Part shown: positions 42,471-50,883 of the stretch, piece after piece
Layout of the letters: each line of letters begins with the position of its first letter
How positions within the stretch are numbered: position 1 is the first letter of the stretch
Assembly: GCA_016743945.1 (NCBI GenBank)
Contig: JADGFI010000034.1
Location: forward strand, 1 to 64,000
Direction of reading: 5' to 3'
Source: Desulfobacteraceae bacterium
Lineage (GTDB): Bacteria > Desulfobacterota > Desulfobacteria > Desulfobacterales > Desulfobacteraceae
DNA length: 64,000 nucleotides
Position numbers and translations under genes: made by a program
The notes under the pieces: model-generated
Databases searched by the model: none
What the model saw: the letters and a program-made list of their open reading frames with translations, nothing else
Told to the model about the DNA's origin: nothing

Positions 42471-44404
42471 TTACGCAAGCCCTCCAGGCGGGCCTTGACC
42501 TTGGGGAAATAATTGAGCTCTGTATGGGGCATGAACAAAGCGCCCATATAATGGTCCATATAAGAGGTGGTGGATGCCAGCTCAAAATTTGTCATCATAT
42601 TCACCACCTCGGCCACGTTCCTGCGAAGGGAATTGGTCAAACAATTGATCCGGCATCCCAGCAGGGAACCATTGCCAAGATAGGTCACCTTGGAAGGATC
42701 AAGCTCCGGTAAGAGGCCTATTGTAATGGCAGACTCAAGATCCACAAACGATCCGAAGCCCCCTGCCAGGATGATTTTCTCGACATCCTTGATCCCAAGG
42801 CCGATCTCTTCTAGAAGGGTCAGGGCCGCAGAATACATGGCCCCCTTAGCCCGGATCAGATTGTCCAAATCCGGCTCTGTGATGGCGATGTCCCGGTCAA
42901 TCTGGGTATTTTCCTTATAGACCAGAACATATTCCCAGATATCCTCGGTTTTCCGAATCCGAGGGGTGGAAAGAGACTGGTTAAATTTCCCCCGGGAATC
43001 GATCACCCCGGTTTCCAAAAGTTTGGCGGCAAGGGTTATGAGCCCTGACCCGCAAATCCCCTTGGCCTTGGCATTGCCCACGGTAATAATCATGGGTTCA
43101 AAGGTTAAAGGGTTAATGGAAAAATCCTCAATGGCCCCCTTGGTGGCCCGCATGCCAAATTTCACCCCCCCCCCTTCGAAAGCGGGACCTGCAGAAGCTG
43201 CTGTGCAGACCATCCAGTCCTTGTGGCCAATGGCAATTTCCGCATTGGTTCCAATATCCATATACAAGGTCAGCTTATCTGACAAATACATGCCCGATGC
43301 CATGATGCCGGCAATGATATCCCCGCCCACATAGGAGGAAACCCCGGGATAAACAAGCGCAATGGTATGATCGCCAAGAGCAAGATTAATCTTTGTGGCC
43401 CGAAAAGGGGGATACATGATGGAGGCCGGCACATAGGGTTCTTTCCGGATATAGGTGGGATTAATTTTTAACAGCAGCTGGGTCATGGTCGAATTACCGG
43501 CCAGGGTAATGGTGGAAACCTCATGGACTCCTATACCGGCTTTTTTAACAATTTTTTCGATAACTTTGTTGATGGTCTCCACCACTTTTTGGTGAAGTAC
43601 CGCTAGCCCGTCTCCTTTTTCCGCAAACACAATCCGGGAAATAACATCCTCCCCATAGGAAATCTGGCTGTTAAACTCCCCGTGCTGGGCCAAGACTTCC
43701 CCGGTGTGCACATCCAAGGCCTGGCCGTATACAGTTGTGGTACCGATGTCCATGGCAATGGCAAAATTTCTGTCACTGGTGTCAAAGGGTTCAAGATTGA
43801 TGATTCTGTTTTTCCCATCCTTTCTAACCGGCCGGACAATGGTGGCAGTTACCTTAAAATTTCCCTGCCGGATGATACCGGGAACTTTCCGGATCATTCC
43901 AAGCCCCATGGTCAACCGGTGCTCATCGTGCTTAAGACGCAGATGTTGGATAATCCTTGCCACATCTGCCTGGTTATCCCCTTCACTTGCCGGTTCCATT
44001 TCAAGGTAAATTTTTTCCACCGGCGGAATAAAAAGCCCATTTTCCCTGAGTGCATCCACATTGGTAAACATGGCCTTTGCCGTGTGCCGGCTCGTGGACT
44101 GCTGGTTGAGACGACTGGTCTCCATCTGGGATTCCACCGGAATTCTCACCTCAAGGTCTGAACAAACAGTGGACAAACAGGCCAGACGATAGCCAAGGGC
44201 CTGATCTTCAGGGGAAAGATGCTCCGAAATACCACCATCCACCTCTCCTCGTTCAATCAGCACCCGGCATTTTCCGCAGACACCGGTTCCGCCGCAGGAC
44301 GCATTGATATGCACCCCCGCTTCCATGGCTGCCCGAATAAGACTTTCATTCTCTTTGACTTCAATGGTAATATTCTGGGGTAAAAATTTAATGGTATAGG
44401 TCAT
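42467..44404 (-). CDS. [2Fe-2S] ferredoxin-ASKHA reductive activator (RACo-like, DUF4445)
   Basis: 645 residues. N-terminal [2Fe-2S] domain with ASCGGTGVCGKC (residues about 34-45) and a further Cys at RLACLS, then a linker, then the ASKHA ATPase core: AMDIGTTTVYGQALDV, LAGNSTMTQLLLKI, SYVGGDIIAGIMAS, YMDIGTNAEIAIG and ICGSGLITLAAKL. Family members reactivate the corrinoid protein of methyltransferase or acetyl-CoA systems. Start set at 44404 with AGAGGA upstream. No corrinoid protein or methyltransferase is encoded nearby, so the target is elsewhere. Confidence 0.85.
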   Translation of the reverse strand: MTYTIKFLPQNITIEVKENESLIRAAMEAGVHINASCGGTGVCGKCRVLIERGEVDGGISEHLSPEDQALGYRLACLSTVCSDLEVRIPVESQMETSRLNQQSTSRHTAKAMFTNVDALRENGLFIPPVEKIYLEMEPASEGDNQADVARIIQHLRLKHDEHRLTMGLGMIRKVPGIIRQGNFKVTATIVRPVRKDGKNRIINLEPFDTSDRNFAIAMDIGTTTVYGQALDVHTGEVLAQHGEFNSQISYGEDVISRIVFAEKGDGLAVLHQKVVETINKVIEKIVKKAGIGVHEVSTITLAGNSTMTQLLLKINPTYIRKEPYVPASIMYPPFRATKINLALGDHTIALVYPGVSSYVGGDIIAGIMASGMYLSDKLTLYMDIGTNAEIAIGHKDWMVCTAASAGPAFEGGGVKFGMRATKGAIEDFSINPLTFEPMIITVGNAKAKGICGSGLITLAAKLLETGVIDSRGKFNQSLSTPRIRKTEDIWEYVLVYKENTQIDRDIAITEPDLDNLIRAKGAMYSAALTLLEEIGLGIKDVEKIILAGGFGSFVDLESAITIGLLPELDPSKVTYLGNGSLLGCRINCLTNSLRRNVAEVVNMMTNFELASTTSYMDHYMGALFMPHTELNYFPKVKARLEGLRK

Positions 44405-44682
44405 ATCATATCCTCTTATAGTAAAGTCCTTTAAATGGGGAATACTGGTTATAGCAGCAGTCACCTTTCTGATCAAAACCAAAGGGCAAAAATTTTTTTG
44501 GAATTATACCCCCTGGAAACCGGTTTGCCAAGGCATGAAATTTTTATTCCGTAAAGAGAAAACAAATTGCATTGAAATTTTTTTAGGTTTATGGAATTAT
44601 GAGGAGATTATCAATAATTAGAGAGACAAAAATCAAAATGATTCACCATGATTTATCAGATTTTAGGAAAAGGGGACCTGCA
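44405..44682. promoter_or_regulatory. Divergent promoter region between the RACo-like and lactate operons
   Basis: A 278-nt spacer between two divergent operons, AT-rich with no ORF carrying a ribosome site other than the chosen start codons. It must hold promoters for both directions. No confident operator palindrome was seen. Confidence 0.35.
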
Positions 44683-46116
44683 ATGAAATCGGTTGACGAG
44701 CCCAAATTAAGAGAGATTGTCGGAGAAAAAAACATCAAGTCGGATCCGTCAGACCTGTATGTATATGGTTCTGATGCCTCTGTTCACCATGCCATGCCAT
44801 GGGTGATTGTAAAACCGGACACCACCCTGCAGGTTCAAAAAATAATGCAATATGCCAACCAGGAATGCATTCCGGTAACCCCAAGGGGTGGCGGATCCGG
44901 AATGTGCGGCCAGACCGTGCCGATCCAAGGCGGGATTATCCTGGATATGAAGGGCATGAACAGGATTTTGGAAATTAATATGCCCGATGTCTACTGCCGG
45001 GTGGAACCAGGGGTTGTAGACGATGACCTCAACATGGCGTTGAAACAATATGGGGTCTTTTATCCGCCAACGCCTGCCTCCTCAAGAATTGCCACTATTG
45101 GTGGAGAAATAGCCAACAATGCCAGCGGGGTTCGGTCCGTAAAGTATGGGGCCACCCGGGATGCCGTCATGGGGATGAAGGTGGTAATGCCCAACGGTGA
45201 TCTGGTAACCCTGGGCGCCCATACCCGGGTGGAAGCGTCGGGGTATCAACTCCACAAACTCATGGTCGGGTCCGAAGGGACCCTGGGCATTGTGGTGGAA
45301 GCAACCTTGAGTTTTGTGCCCATCCCGGAATTTCGGTGCATGGGAATTGCCAATTTTGACTCCTTGCAGGATGCAGGGGAAGCCATCGGATCAATCATGT
45401 CCTCGGGAGCCACTCCTTCCATGCTGGAACTGATGGATTCCATTGCCATCAAAGCGGTCAACAAGACCATGAATCTGGGATTAAAAGAAGTGGCCGCCGC
45501 CCTTATGTATGAGGCCGACGGCATGGTCAAGGAAGCCGTTGACTATGAAATCAACAAAATGAAAAAGATCTGTGAGCAACACCATGGCAAAGATCTCCAT
45601 TCCAGCTATGACCCAAAAGAAAGGGCAAAAATTTTCATGGGCCGGAAAAAACTATTTCCCGCCCTGTCCAAATATGATGAAAACCTTTCCTCCACCTCCC
45701 TTGCAGATGACATGGCAGTCCCCTACTCTAAAATGGCGGAAATGGCCGGCAAAATCCATGAGGTTGCCAAGAAAAATAATATAATTATGACAGCTTACGG
45801 CCATTGCGGGTCCGGCTGTATGCACACCAAAATATTAATGGACACAAAACGCAAGGACCAGTGGCAGTCTGCCAGGAAAGCCATTACGGAAATATATGAA
45901 TATGTACGATCGGTTAACGGCACCACCAGTGCGGAACACGGCATCGGACTTTCCAAGGCAGCGGCCTTCAAAGTTGAAAAGTCGGATTCCTTGGAACTGC
46001 TCCGGATCATTAAAAAAGCATTGGACCCCAACAACATACTCAATCCGGGAAAACTCATGCAAGCGCCGGACAACTGGGTAACGGCCACCAACCTGAGATA
46101 TTCTGTGAACAGCTAA
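44683..46116 (+). CDS. FAD-linked D-lactate/glycolate dehydrogenase (GlcD-like)
   Basis: 477 residues. The FAD-binding PCMH domain has VTPRGGGSGMCGQTVPIQGG, TIGGEIANNASGVRSVKYG and LMVGSEGTLGIVVEATL; the C-terminal cap ends with the family pattern TSAEHGIGLSKAA and DPNNILNPGKL. It oxidises a 2-hydroxy acid, most likely D-lactate, to the 2-oxo acid. The start at 44683 has AGGGG upstream; the longer frame adds 28 unconserved residues. The Fe-S partner follows 17 nt later and lactate racemase after that, supporting lactate. Confidence 0.88.
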   Translation: MKSVDEPKLREIVGEKNIKSDPSDLYVYGSDASVHHAMPWVIVKPDTTLQVQKIMQYANQECIPVTPRGGGSGMCGQTVPIQGGIILDMKGMNRILEINMPDVYCRVEPGVVDDDLNMALKQYGVFYPPTPASSRIATIGGEIANNASGVRSVKYGATRDAVMGMKVVMPNGDLVTLGAHTRVEASGYQLHKLMVGSEGTLGIVVEATLSFVPIPEFRCMGIANFDSLQDAGEAIGSIMSSGATPSMLELMDSIAIKAVNKTMNLGLKEVAAALMYEADGMVKEAVDYEINKMKKICEQHHGKDLHSSYDPKERAKIFMGRKKLFPALSKYDENLSSTSLADDMAVPYSKMAEMAGKIHEVAKKNNIIMTAYGHCGSGCMHTKILMDTKRKDQWQSARKAITEIYEYVRSVNGTTSAEHGIGLSKAAAFKVEKSDSLELLRIIKKALDPNNILNPGKLMQAPDNWVTATNLRYSVNS

Positions 46117-46133
46117 ATAATAAGGATATTTGA

Positions 46134-47081
46134 ATGAAATCCATGGAAAAAAAATTTACCCATTTAAAAAAATGGGAAGGCACTCTGGCAGCCTGTATCA
46201 GATGTGGATATTGTTTTGAACATTGTCCCATGTTTAAATTCACCGGATGGGAATCCGATGCCCCCCGGGCCAAAATCATCACGGCCTTCGGCCTTTTATC
46301 CGGAGAGGTTGCCCCCACACCTGCAGCGGCTGAAAAATTATTCAATTGCTTTTATTGCAAACGGTGTGAGGCTGCCTGTTCCTCGGGCGTCGCCCTGACA
46401 GAGATTTTTACCGATGCCAAAAAAGATCTGAAAGAAATGGGGTTCAAGGGACCCGGTACCACCTCCATCACCCAGTTAAATTGTGCCCGGTGCCTTCTGT
46501 GTGTGAGCACCTGCCCCCATGAAGCCCGCTCCATCCAGGAAACCGGTATTGAGGTCGATCCGGCCAAATGCCAATCCTGCGGAATCTGTGTGGAAGTCTG
46601 CCCGGCCGGCGCCGCCAAAATGGGCAATACTTTTGGCACCAGTCGTGAAGAACTGACCCACGAGGCCAAAGACTTTTTAGACTCCCATTCCTCGGCGCGA
46701 GCCGTTGTCTTTGCCTGCAACTGGTCCTATTATCCGGATCTCCAGGCATCCCAATTGCCGGAATCGGAAACAAAGGACAATGCCTATAGAATACTTGTGA
46801 ATATGTGCGGTGGACGACTGGAGGCTCAACTCCTCATGGCTCCCTTACTGCACAATGCATGGGGAGTCCTTGTGGCCTGCTGCCCCGAAGGGGATTGCCA
46901 GCACAACGGCAATGTGAAAGCAAAAAAGACGATCGCCAATCTTAAAAAAATTCTTGAAGATGTTAAGATTAAGCCTGAAAGGGTGCACCTGGTAGAGATT
47001 CCCGCCGGTGACAAATCCCTGTTCCAGGCAGAAATAGACACCTTTGTTGACAAGATGAACACTTTGGGCCCCATACGATAA
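46134..47081 (+). CDS. Multidomain Fe-S protein: GlcF-like clusters + 2[4Fe-4S] ferredoxin + MvhD domain
   Basis: 315 residues. Order: CIRCGYCFEHCP and CFYCKRCEAACSSGV (GlcF/HdrC-like cluster pair, residues about 21-90), then CARCLLCVSTCPHEA and CQSCGICVEVCPAGA (bacterial ferredoxin pair, about 120-165), then an MvhD-like [2Fe-2S] domain (VVFACNWSYYPD; VLVACCPEGDCQHNGN). MvhD normally links hydrogenase to heterodisulfide reductase. Here it probably carries electrons from the flavin dehydrogenase to an Hdr-type or ferredoxin pool. AAGGA precedes the ATG. An uncommon fusion in a lactate operon. Confidence 0.85.
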   Translation: MKSMEKKFTHLKKWEGTLAACIRCGYCFEHCPMFKFTGWESDAPRAKIITAFGLLSGEVAPTPAAAEKLFNCFYCKRCEAACSSGVALTEIFTDAKKDLKEMGFKGPGTTSITQLNCARCLLCVSTCPHEARSIQETGIEVDPAKCQSCGICVEVCPAGAAKMGNTFGTSREELTHEAKDFLDSHSSARAVVFACNWSYYPDLQASQLPESETKDNAYRILVNMCGGRLEAQLLMAPLLHNAWGVLVACCPEGDCQHNGNVKAKKTIANLKKILEDVKIKPERVHLVEIPAGDKSLFQAEIDTFVDKMNTLGPIR

Positions 47082-47093
47082 AGGAGATAATGA

Positions 47094-48350
47094 ATGCAAA
47101 TAGAGGTACCCTATGGAAAAGAAGGCTGTATATCCGCCGTTATCGGTGATGACATCCAGGTCAGCTTTCTTGAAGCCAATGATGTTGAAATTAAAAATGA
47201 AAAACAAACAATAACAGACGCCATTGCCACCCCCATTAACAGCAAGCCTTTTACAGATTTTTTAGCAGATGCCCGACAGGTGCTGGTGATTGTCAATGAC
47301 GCCACAAGACCCACACCCACCCAAAAAGTACTGGATGTGATTTTTGATGACCTGAGCAACACCCAATATAACTTCATCATTGCCACAGGAGTCCACAGGG
47401 GGCCCACCCAGGAAGAATATTTACAAATTTTCGGCCCCTATTATGAACGGATAAAAGAGAGTATCATTGTCCATGATGCCCGGAAAAAAGAAGACCAGGT
47501 CTTTTTAGGCACCTCGTCCAACGGGACTGAGATGTATGTAAACAAGGCCGGGGTGGAAGCCGATAAACTTATTATTATCTCTTCGGTGGAGCCCCATTAT
47601 TTTGCCGGCTACACCGGGGGCAGAAAATCCTTTTTACCGGGAATTGCAGGCTTTGACACCATTGAGCAAAACCATAAACTGGCATTGGTCCCGGAAGCAT
47701 GCGCCCTGGCTCTTACCGGTAACCCGGTCCATGAAGACATGATGGACGCCATCAAGACCGTTAAACAGGAAATTTTTTCCATCATGACGGTCCTGGACAA
47801 GCACCACAAGGTCTATGCCACCTGCGCAGGTCACATCCATGATTCCTTTTATGCCGCAATTGACAAGGCCAATGAAGTTTTTGCCGCCCCTTTAGAGGAA
47901 AAGGCAGACATTGTAGTCTCGGTGGTAAAATTTCCCCAGGACATCGACTTGTATCAGGCCCAGAAGGGAATTGACAATGCCAAACTGGCCCTGAAGAAAA
48001 ACGGAATCATGATTTTAGTCGCCAAATGCCGAGACGGTATTGGCGGCAAAGCCTTTGCCGATCTTTTGGGCTCCTGTGACACCCCCAAGGAGGCATTGGA
48101 TAAAATTGAGCAGGGCTATGTCCTGGGCTACCACAAGGCTGCCAAAATGGCGGAAATCGGATTATGGGCCCAGATGTGGGGCGTAACCGATGTGGCGAAC
48201 GATGTGATTTCAAGATTATTCATCACCCCTTTTTCCGATCTCCAGACTGCTGTTGACAAGGCTTTGGAAGAAAAAGGAAGAAACGCCTCTGTCCTCTTTT
48301 TAATGGACGGCGGCCTGACCGTCCCCATGGTCCGGAAAGCACCCATATGA
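47094..48350 (+). CDS. larA: Nickel-pincer lactate racemase-family protein (LarA)
   Basis: 418 residues. LarA features: VNDATRPTPTQKV, ATGVHRGPTQEEY and EPHYFAGYTGGRKSFLPG followed by DTIEQNHKL, which supply the Lys that tethers the nickel-pincer nucleotide and the His that binds nickel. It would interconvert L- and D-lactate (or a related 2-hydroxy acid) so that both isomers feed the D-specific dehydrogenase. The pincer-cofactor genes larBCE are not in the window. AAGGAG lies upstream of the ATG. Confidence 0.88.
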   Translation: MQIEVPYGKEGCISAVIGDDIQVSFLEANDVEIKNEKQTITDAIATPINSKPFTDFLADARQVLVIVNDATRPTPTQKVLDVIFDDLSNTQYNFIIATGVHRGPTQEEYLQIFGPYYERIKESIIVHDARKKEDQVFLGTSSNGTEMYVNKAGVEADKLIIISSVEPHYFAGYTGGRKSFLPGIAGFDTIEQNHKLALVPEACALALTGNPVHEDMMDAIKTVKQEIFSIMTVLDKHHKVYATCAGHIHDSFYAAIDKANEVFAAPLEEKADIVVSVVKFPQDIDLYQAQKGIDNAKLALKKNGIMILVAKCRDGIGGKAFADLLGSCDTPKEALDKIEQGYVLGYHKAAKMAEIGLWAQMWGVTDVANDVISRLFITPFSDLQTAVDKALEEKGRNASVLFLMDGGLTVPMVRKAPI

Positions 48351-49018
48351 AAATCATAGAACAAACCCACGAAATTTTGAGCCTCCCGGATCAGGGACTT
48401 CAACTGCTGGAACAAGCAGGAAGAACCTGTTACAAATCCGAGGACAAAATCACCCAGGACTCCGCTGAACGCTTTGTGGACATGCTGGTAAGGCGAGGAC
48501 ACCACGCCATGATTGAATTTGGCGATATCATTGTTAAATTGGTTACCAACCGAGGGGTGACCCATGAACTGGTGCGGCATCGCCACTGCAGCTTTGCCCA
48601 GGAATCCACCCGGTATGTCAAATATGACGGCCAAATGGAATTTATCAAACCCGTATGGTGCAAGGACCACCTGTTAGGTACCTGGCCGAGACAAGCATCT
48701 GTTCCCCCCGATGTGACCCCCGATATTCCACCCGATATTACTATTGGGGAAAAACTGTGGATGACGGCCATGGAACGGGCTGAACGAGACTATAAAACAT
48801 TGTTGCACGCTGGATGGAAAGCACAGCAGGCAAGGGAGATCCTTCCCAATAGTCTTAAGACAGAAATCGTGATGAAGGCCAACATCAGGGAATGGCGGCA
48901 TATCTTTAACCTTCGGTGTGCAAAGGCCTCCCACCCCCAGATGGTGGAACTCATGCGCCCCTTACTCAAAGCGGTGCAGGAAAAAATCCCCGTTGTTTTT
49001 GATGATCTGATTTTTTAA
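48347..49018 (+). CDS. thyX: Flavin-dependent thymidylate synthase
   Basis: 223 residues. The ThyX signature RHRx7S is present as RHRHCSFAQES near residue 77, and later REILPNSLKTEIVMKANIREW and FNLRCAKASHPQ match the family. It makes dTMP from dUMP using methylene-tetrahydrofolate and reduced FAD. Its ATG overlaps the larA stop (ATGA), so it is translated with the lactate operon, an unexpected pairing. A terminator follows directly. Confidence 0.95.
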   Translation: MKIIEQTHEILSLPDQGLQLLEQAGRTCYKSEDKITQDSAERFVDMLVRRGHHAMIEFGDIIVKLVTNRGVTHELVRHRHCSFAQESTRYVKYDGQMEFIKPVWCKDHLLGTWPRQASVPPDVTPDIPPDITIGEKLWMTAMERAERDYKTLLHAGWKAQQAREILPNSLKTEIVMKANIREWRHIFNLRCAKASHPQMVELMRPLLKAVQEKIPVVFDDLIF

Positions 49019-49024
49019 ACAAAA

Positions 49025-49062
49025 AAAAAAGAGCCCTGCAATCCTCAGCAGGGCTCTTTTTT
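49025..49062. terminator. Bidirectional intrinsic terminator between thyX and etfA
   Basis: GAGCCCTGC (49031-49039) pairs with GCAGGGCTC (49048-49056) around an 8-nt loop, with an A-run to the left and a T-run to the right. It serves both convergent operons. Confidence 0.9.
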
Positions 49063-49084
49063 AATAGAACTTTATGTATAATAA

Positions 49085-50053
49085 CTATAGACTTGAAATT
49101 GCCTCGGTCAGTTCCGGCATAAACTCAAGGATATCTTCTACAATTCCCACATCCGCCACCTGAAAAATAGGGGCTTTGGGATTTTTGTTAATGGCCACAA
49201 TAAAGGGATTCCCCTTTACGCCGCCCATGTGCTGAAAAGATCCGGAAATACCCATTGCCATATAAACCTTGGGTTTAACCGTCTGGCCCGAAGTGCCGAC
49301 CTGGCGGGATTTTTCAAGCCATTTGGCATCCACAATAGGCCTTGAGCAAGATACAACCGCCTTCATGGCATCTGCCAATTCCTGGGCCACTTCAATATTG
49401 TCCTCATCTTCAATACCCCGGCCAATGGAAACCAAAACATCGGATTTGGTAATATCCACATCCCCGGCTTCTGCCTCAACCACCTCAAGAAATTTTCTTG
49501 TGCTGGTAAGGTCACCGGCATCTGCCGATTTATCCGTGATGGTTCCGCCGGCAGAACCGCCGTCAACAGGAGCAAAGGCACCAGGTCGTACCGTGATGAC
49601 AGCACCGCCTGCAATATCAGCCGTCACATGGGTACTGACAGCACCACCCAATTCCTGGCGGATCATTTTAAGGGTGGTTCCTTCGACCCCTTCGAAATCA
49701 ACGATATCAGCGGCATAGGCCGCATCCATTTTCACGGAAAGGCCAGGCGCAATGTCCATGCCAAAGGTATTATGGGGCACCAGCAAAATAGCATCGCTGG
49801 GAACAATGTTTACCAGGGCTTTTCGGACAACCTCTGCATTGGGATATGCGAGGGCATCATTATCAACCTTGATTACTTGTCCATAAATATTGGCCATTTC
49901 AGTGGCAACAGAATCAAGGTCGCTGCCTGCACCGGTAACAACCGCTGTGAGACTTGCGCCGGCATCAATTTTTTTTGCAGCTTCAGGATACTCTAAAGCC
50001 ACATCCTCTGCCTGGCCGTTGGTAAAAGGTATATACGCGAAAATCTGTGTCAT
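49085..50053 (-). CDS. etfA: Electron transfer flavoprotein alpha subunit
   Basis: 322 residues. The C-terminal FAD-binding domain has VGTSGQTVKPKVYMAMGISG followed by SFQHMGGVKGNPFIVAINK and FQVADVGIVEDILEF, the standard EtfA signature. With EtfB it accepts electrons from acyl-CoA or other dehydrogenases. It starts 2 nt after etfB. The adjacent membrane Fe-S protein is its likely electron acceptor. Confidence 0.95.
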   Translation of the reverse strand: MTQIFAYIPFTNGQAEDVALEYPEAAKKIDAGASLTAVVTGAGSDLDSVATEMANIYGQVIKVDNDALAYPNAEVVRKALVNIVPSDAILLVPHNTFGMDIAPGLSVKMDAAYAADIVDFEGVEGTTLKMIRQELGGAVSTHVTADIAGGAVITVRPGAFAPVDGGSAGGTITDKSADAGDLTSTRKFLEVVEAEAGDVDITKSDVLVSIGRGIEDEDNIEVAQELADAMKAVVSCSRPIVDAKWLEKSRQVGTSGQTVKPKVYMAMGISGSFQHMGGVKGNPFIVAINKNPKAPIFQVADVGIVEDILEFMPELTEAISSL

Positions 50054-50055
50054 GA

Positions 50056-50844
50056 TTAGAGTCCTCCGTTGGCTTTAAGCTTTTCAATAAGTTTTCCAAT
50101 AATCTCATCTGTGGAGCCTTCAAGCATTTCAGCACCATCTCCCATATCCGGCACGAAATAATCCACCCGGCGTGTTTTGGCACCGGCATCACCAACGCTG
50201 CCGGCATCAAGCCCCAGGTCAGCAGCACCCTTTACAGGGATTTCCACCTTGGCCACTTTTCGGATACCCCGAATCCCCACATAACGGGGTTCATTGATAC
50301 CGGTCTGGATAGAAAGCACACAGGGAAGCGCAATTTCATTCATTTCCTGGTTGCCGCCTTCGATCTCCCGTCCCACCTTGATATTTTTATCATCAATGAC
50401 ATCAATTTTATTGACCAGGGAAGCATAGGGATAATCCAGCATGGCAGCTACCATACCCCCTACCTGTCCGGCCCCTTCATCTGCCTGGGCACCGGTAAGG
50501 ATCAAATCATAACTGCCTTTTTCTATTTCTGCTTTTAAAATGGCGGCAACGCCTCGTCCATCAGACCCGTCAAAGGCATCATCGGAAAGCAGAACCCCGT
50601 TGTTAGCGCCCATGGCCATTTCCCGGCGCAGCACTTCTTCGGATTCATCATCACCAACCGTAACGACGGTCACGCTGCCGCCGGCATTGTCCACCATCTG
50701 AATGGCTTCTTCAACCGCATAGTTATCCCATTCATTCACCGAATAGACCAGATCATCCCGGTCAAGATCATTGCCGGCACCATTGAGTTCAAATTCGTTC
50801 TCGGCAGTATCCGGGACTCGCTTGACGCATACCAAAATCTCCAT
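50056..50844 (-). CDS. etfB: Electron transfer flavoprotein beta subunit
   Basis: 262 residues. MEILVCVKRVPDTAEN, SVNEWDNYAVEEAIQM, VVTVGDDESEEVLRREMAMG and GAQADEGAGQVGGMVAAML are typical EtfB nucleotide-binding segments. It pairs with EtfA. It lies 39 nt downstream of the membrane Fe-S oxidoreductase gene. AAGGAG precedes the ATG. Confidence 0.95.
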   Translation of the reverse strand: MEILVCVKRVPDTAENEFELNGAGNDLDRDDLVYSVNEWDNYAVEEAIQMVDNAGGSVTVVTVGDDESEEVLRREMAMGANNGVLLSDDAFDGSDGRGVAAILKAEIEKGSYDLILTGAQADEGAGQVGGMVAAMLDYPYASLVNKIDVIDDKNIKVGREIEGGNQEMNEIALPCVLSIQTGINEPRYVGIRGIRKVAKVEIPVKGAADLGLDAGSVGDAGAKTRRVDYFVPDMGDGAEMLEGSTDEIIGKLIEKLKANGGL

Positions 50845-50883
50845 TATCGTCTCCTTAAAAAAAAGTTTATTTTAAATGTTGCA

